Part shown: piece after piece, positions 63,693 through 64,000 of the stretch
Layout of the letters: each line of letters opens with the position of its first letter
Position numbering within the stretch: position 1 is the first letter of the stretch
Assembly (NCBI RefSeq): GCF_007000325.2
Contig: NZ_CP117267.1
Span: forward strand, 2,232,001 to 2,296,000
Direction: 5' to 3'
Length of the DNA stretch: 64,000 nucleotides
DNA from: Rhizobium rhododendri
Lineage (GTDB): Bacteria; Pseudomonadota; Alphaproteobacteria; Rhizobiales; Rhizobiaceae
Translations under genes and position numbers: made by a program
The notes under the pieces: generated by a model
The model's database searches: none
What the model saw: the letters and a program-made list of their open reading frames with translations, nothing else
Told to the model about the DNA's origin: nothing

Positions 63693-63718
63693 GGAGTGCC
63701 TCCGCAAGAAGGCACTCC
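63693..63718. terminator. Hairpin between convergent permease and MFS genes
   Basis: GGAGTGCCT (63693-63701) and AGGCACTCC (63710-63718) form a perfect 9-bp stem with an 8-nt loop. No strong U-tract is seen, but its place between convergent stops fits a shared terminator. Confidence 0.65.
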
Positions 63719-63739
63719 AGAGCGGAAAACATTCAGCTC

Positions 63740-64000
63740 CTACGCCGAACCGACTTCTGCCTTACGGCCAAGCGCGCGTTCGACGATGATCACCAGCAGG
63801 CCTGCGGCTGCCAGGCATGCGGCAAGGAAGAACATCGGCACGATCTTGCTTCCGGTGGCATCGCTGATCCACGGCACCACGTTCTGCGCGATGAAGCCAC
63901 CGAGATTGCCGACCGAGTTGATGGCGGCCAGGCCCGCTGCGGCGCCGGCACCCCGGAGGAAGCGCGATGGCAGGCTCCAGAACACCGGCTGCCCGGCAAA
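63740..64000 (-). CDS. MFS transporter, C-terminal part (gene continues beyond window)
   Basis: The visible 86 residues hold the last helices of a major-facilitator protein. PVFWSLPSRFLRGAGAAAGLAAINSVGNLGGFIAQ matches the anion:cation symporter branch (tartrate, phthalate, hexuronate transporters), ending with GRKAEVGSA. The frame is open to position 64000, so about 350 N-terminal residues lie outside. The substrate is unknown. Confidence 0.83.
   Translation of the reverse strand, partial: FAGQPVFWSLPSRFLRGAGAAAGLAAINSVGNLGGFIAQNVVPWISDATGSKIVPMFFLAACLAAAGLLVIIVERALGRKAEVGSA

Overview
This window reads as chromosomal DNA of an alphaproteobacterium of the order Rhizobiales, most likely a Rhizobium/Agrobacterium-type member of the Rhizobiaceae. 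The reasons are high GC coding with AT-rich intergenic gaps, the CtrA/ChpT/SciP cell-cycle module, an EipA (DUF1134) protein, a RopA/Omp2b-type porin, a heterotetrameric sarcosine oxidase operon, an LpsL-type UDP-glucuronate epimerase, and a palindromic intergenic element of the rhizobial RIME kind. No rRNA, tRNA, CRISPR array, prophage or insertion sequence was recognised. Both window ends cut through genes.

Layout. 1-7.1 kb (minus): a truncated dimethylglycine/sarcosine-dehydrogenase-like enzyme and the soxBDAG operon (demethylation of sarcosine to glycine plus a one-carbon unit). 7.4-9.0 kb: a polysaccharide deacetylase and a glycosyltransferase-like protein whose 3' ends overlap. 9.3-11.3 kb: cysQ and a phage-type DUF2793 protein. 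11.7-16.2 kb: the cell-cycle island sciP, a frameshifted pqiA-like gene, fliJ, ctrA, a single-domain response regulator, chpT and eipA. The ctrA upstream region carries five GANTC (CcrM) sites, a TTAACCAT box and a perfect 19-nt dyad. 16.3-24.8 kb: housekeeping genes (coiled-coil membrane protein, SpoU rRNA methyltransferase, RluA/RluD pseudouridine synthase, rpoH, a 792-aa Ala/Pro/Glu-rich membrane protein, purA).

25.0-32.3 kb: a spermidine/putrescine-type ABC transporter (binding protein, two permeases, ATPase) with a hydantoin/Asp-Glu racemase, a cytosine-deaminase-like amidohydrolase and a divergent GntR regulator with a TTGTATACAA operator. This looks like an uptake and degradation unit for a cyclic ureide or pyrimidine-like compound. 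32.6-38.6 kb: lpsL, a flavin reductase, a frameshifted EamA transporter, a small secreted protein, an mhqD/mhqO-like quinone-resistance pair with two palindromes upstream, and two ArsR regulators. 38.7-46.5 kb: porin, ung, a second dimethylglycine-dehydrogenase-like enzyme translationally coupled to a choline-kinase-like protein (apparently starting at ATT), and a LysR/YeiH pair. 46.5-54.9 kb: a PAS-GGDEF-EAL protein, an RND efflux operon with a catalytically degenerate alpha/beta hydrolase, and a divergent LysR. 55.0-64 kb: AraC plus EamA, a structured RNA/sORF locus, a class V aminotransferase, an LLM flavin monooxygenase, an HpcH/HpaI aldolase, a class I aminotransferase, a polar amino-acid ABC uptake pair and the 3' end of an MFS transporter.

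The most unusual item is the locus at about 56.88-57.09 kb. Several hairpins lead to a near-perfect Shine-Dalgarno, then a 29-codon ORF that contains its own intrinsic terminator, with the stop codon lying just beyond the U-tract. Two genes (pqiA-like, EamA) carry apparent single-base deletions and a third lacks a normal start codon. These may be real lesions or sequencing errors.
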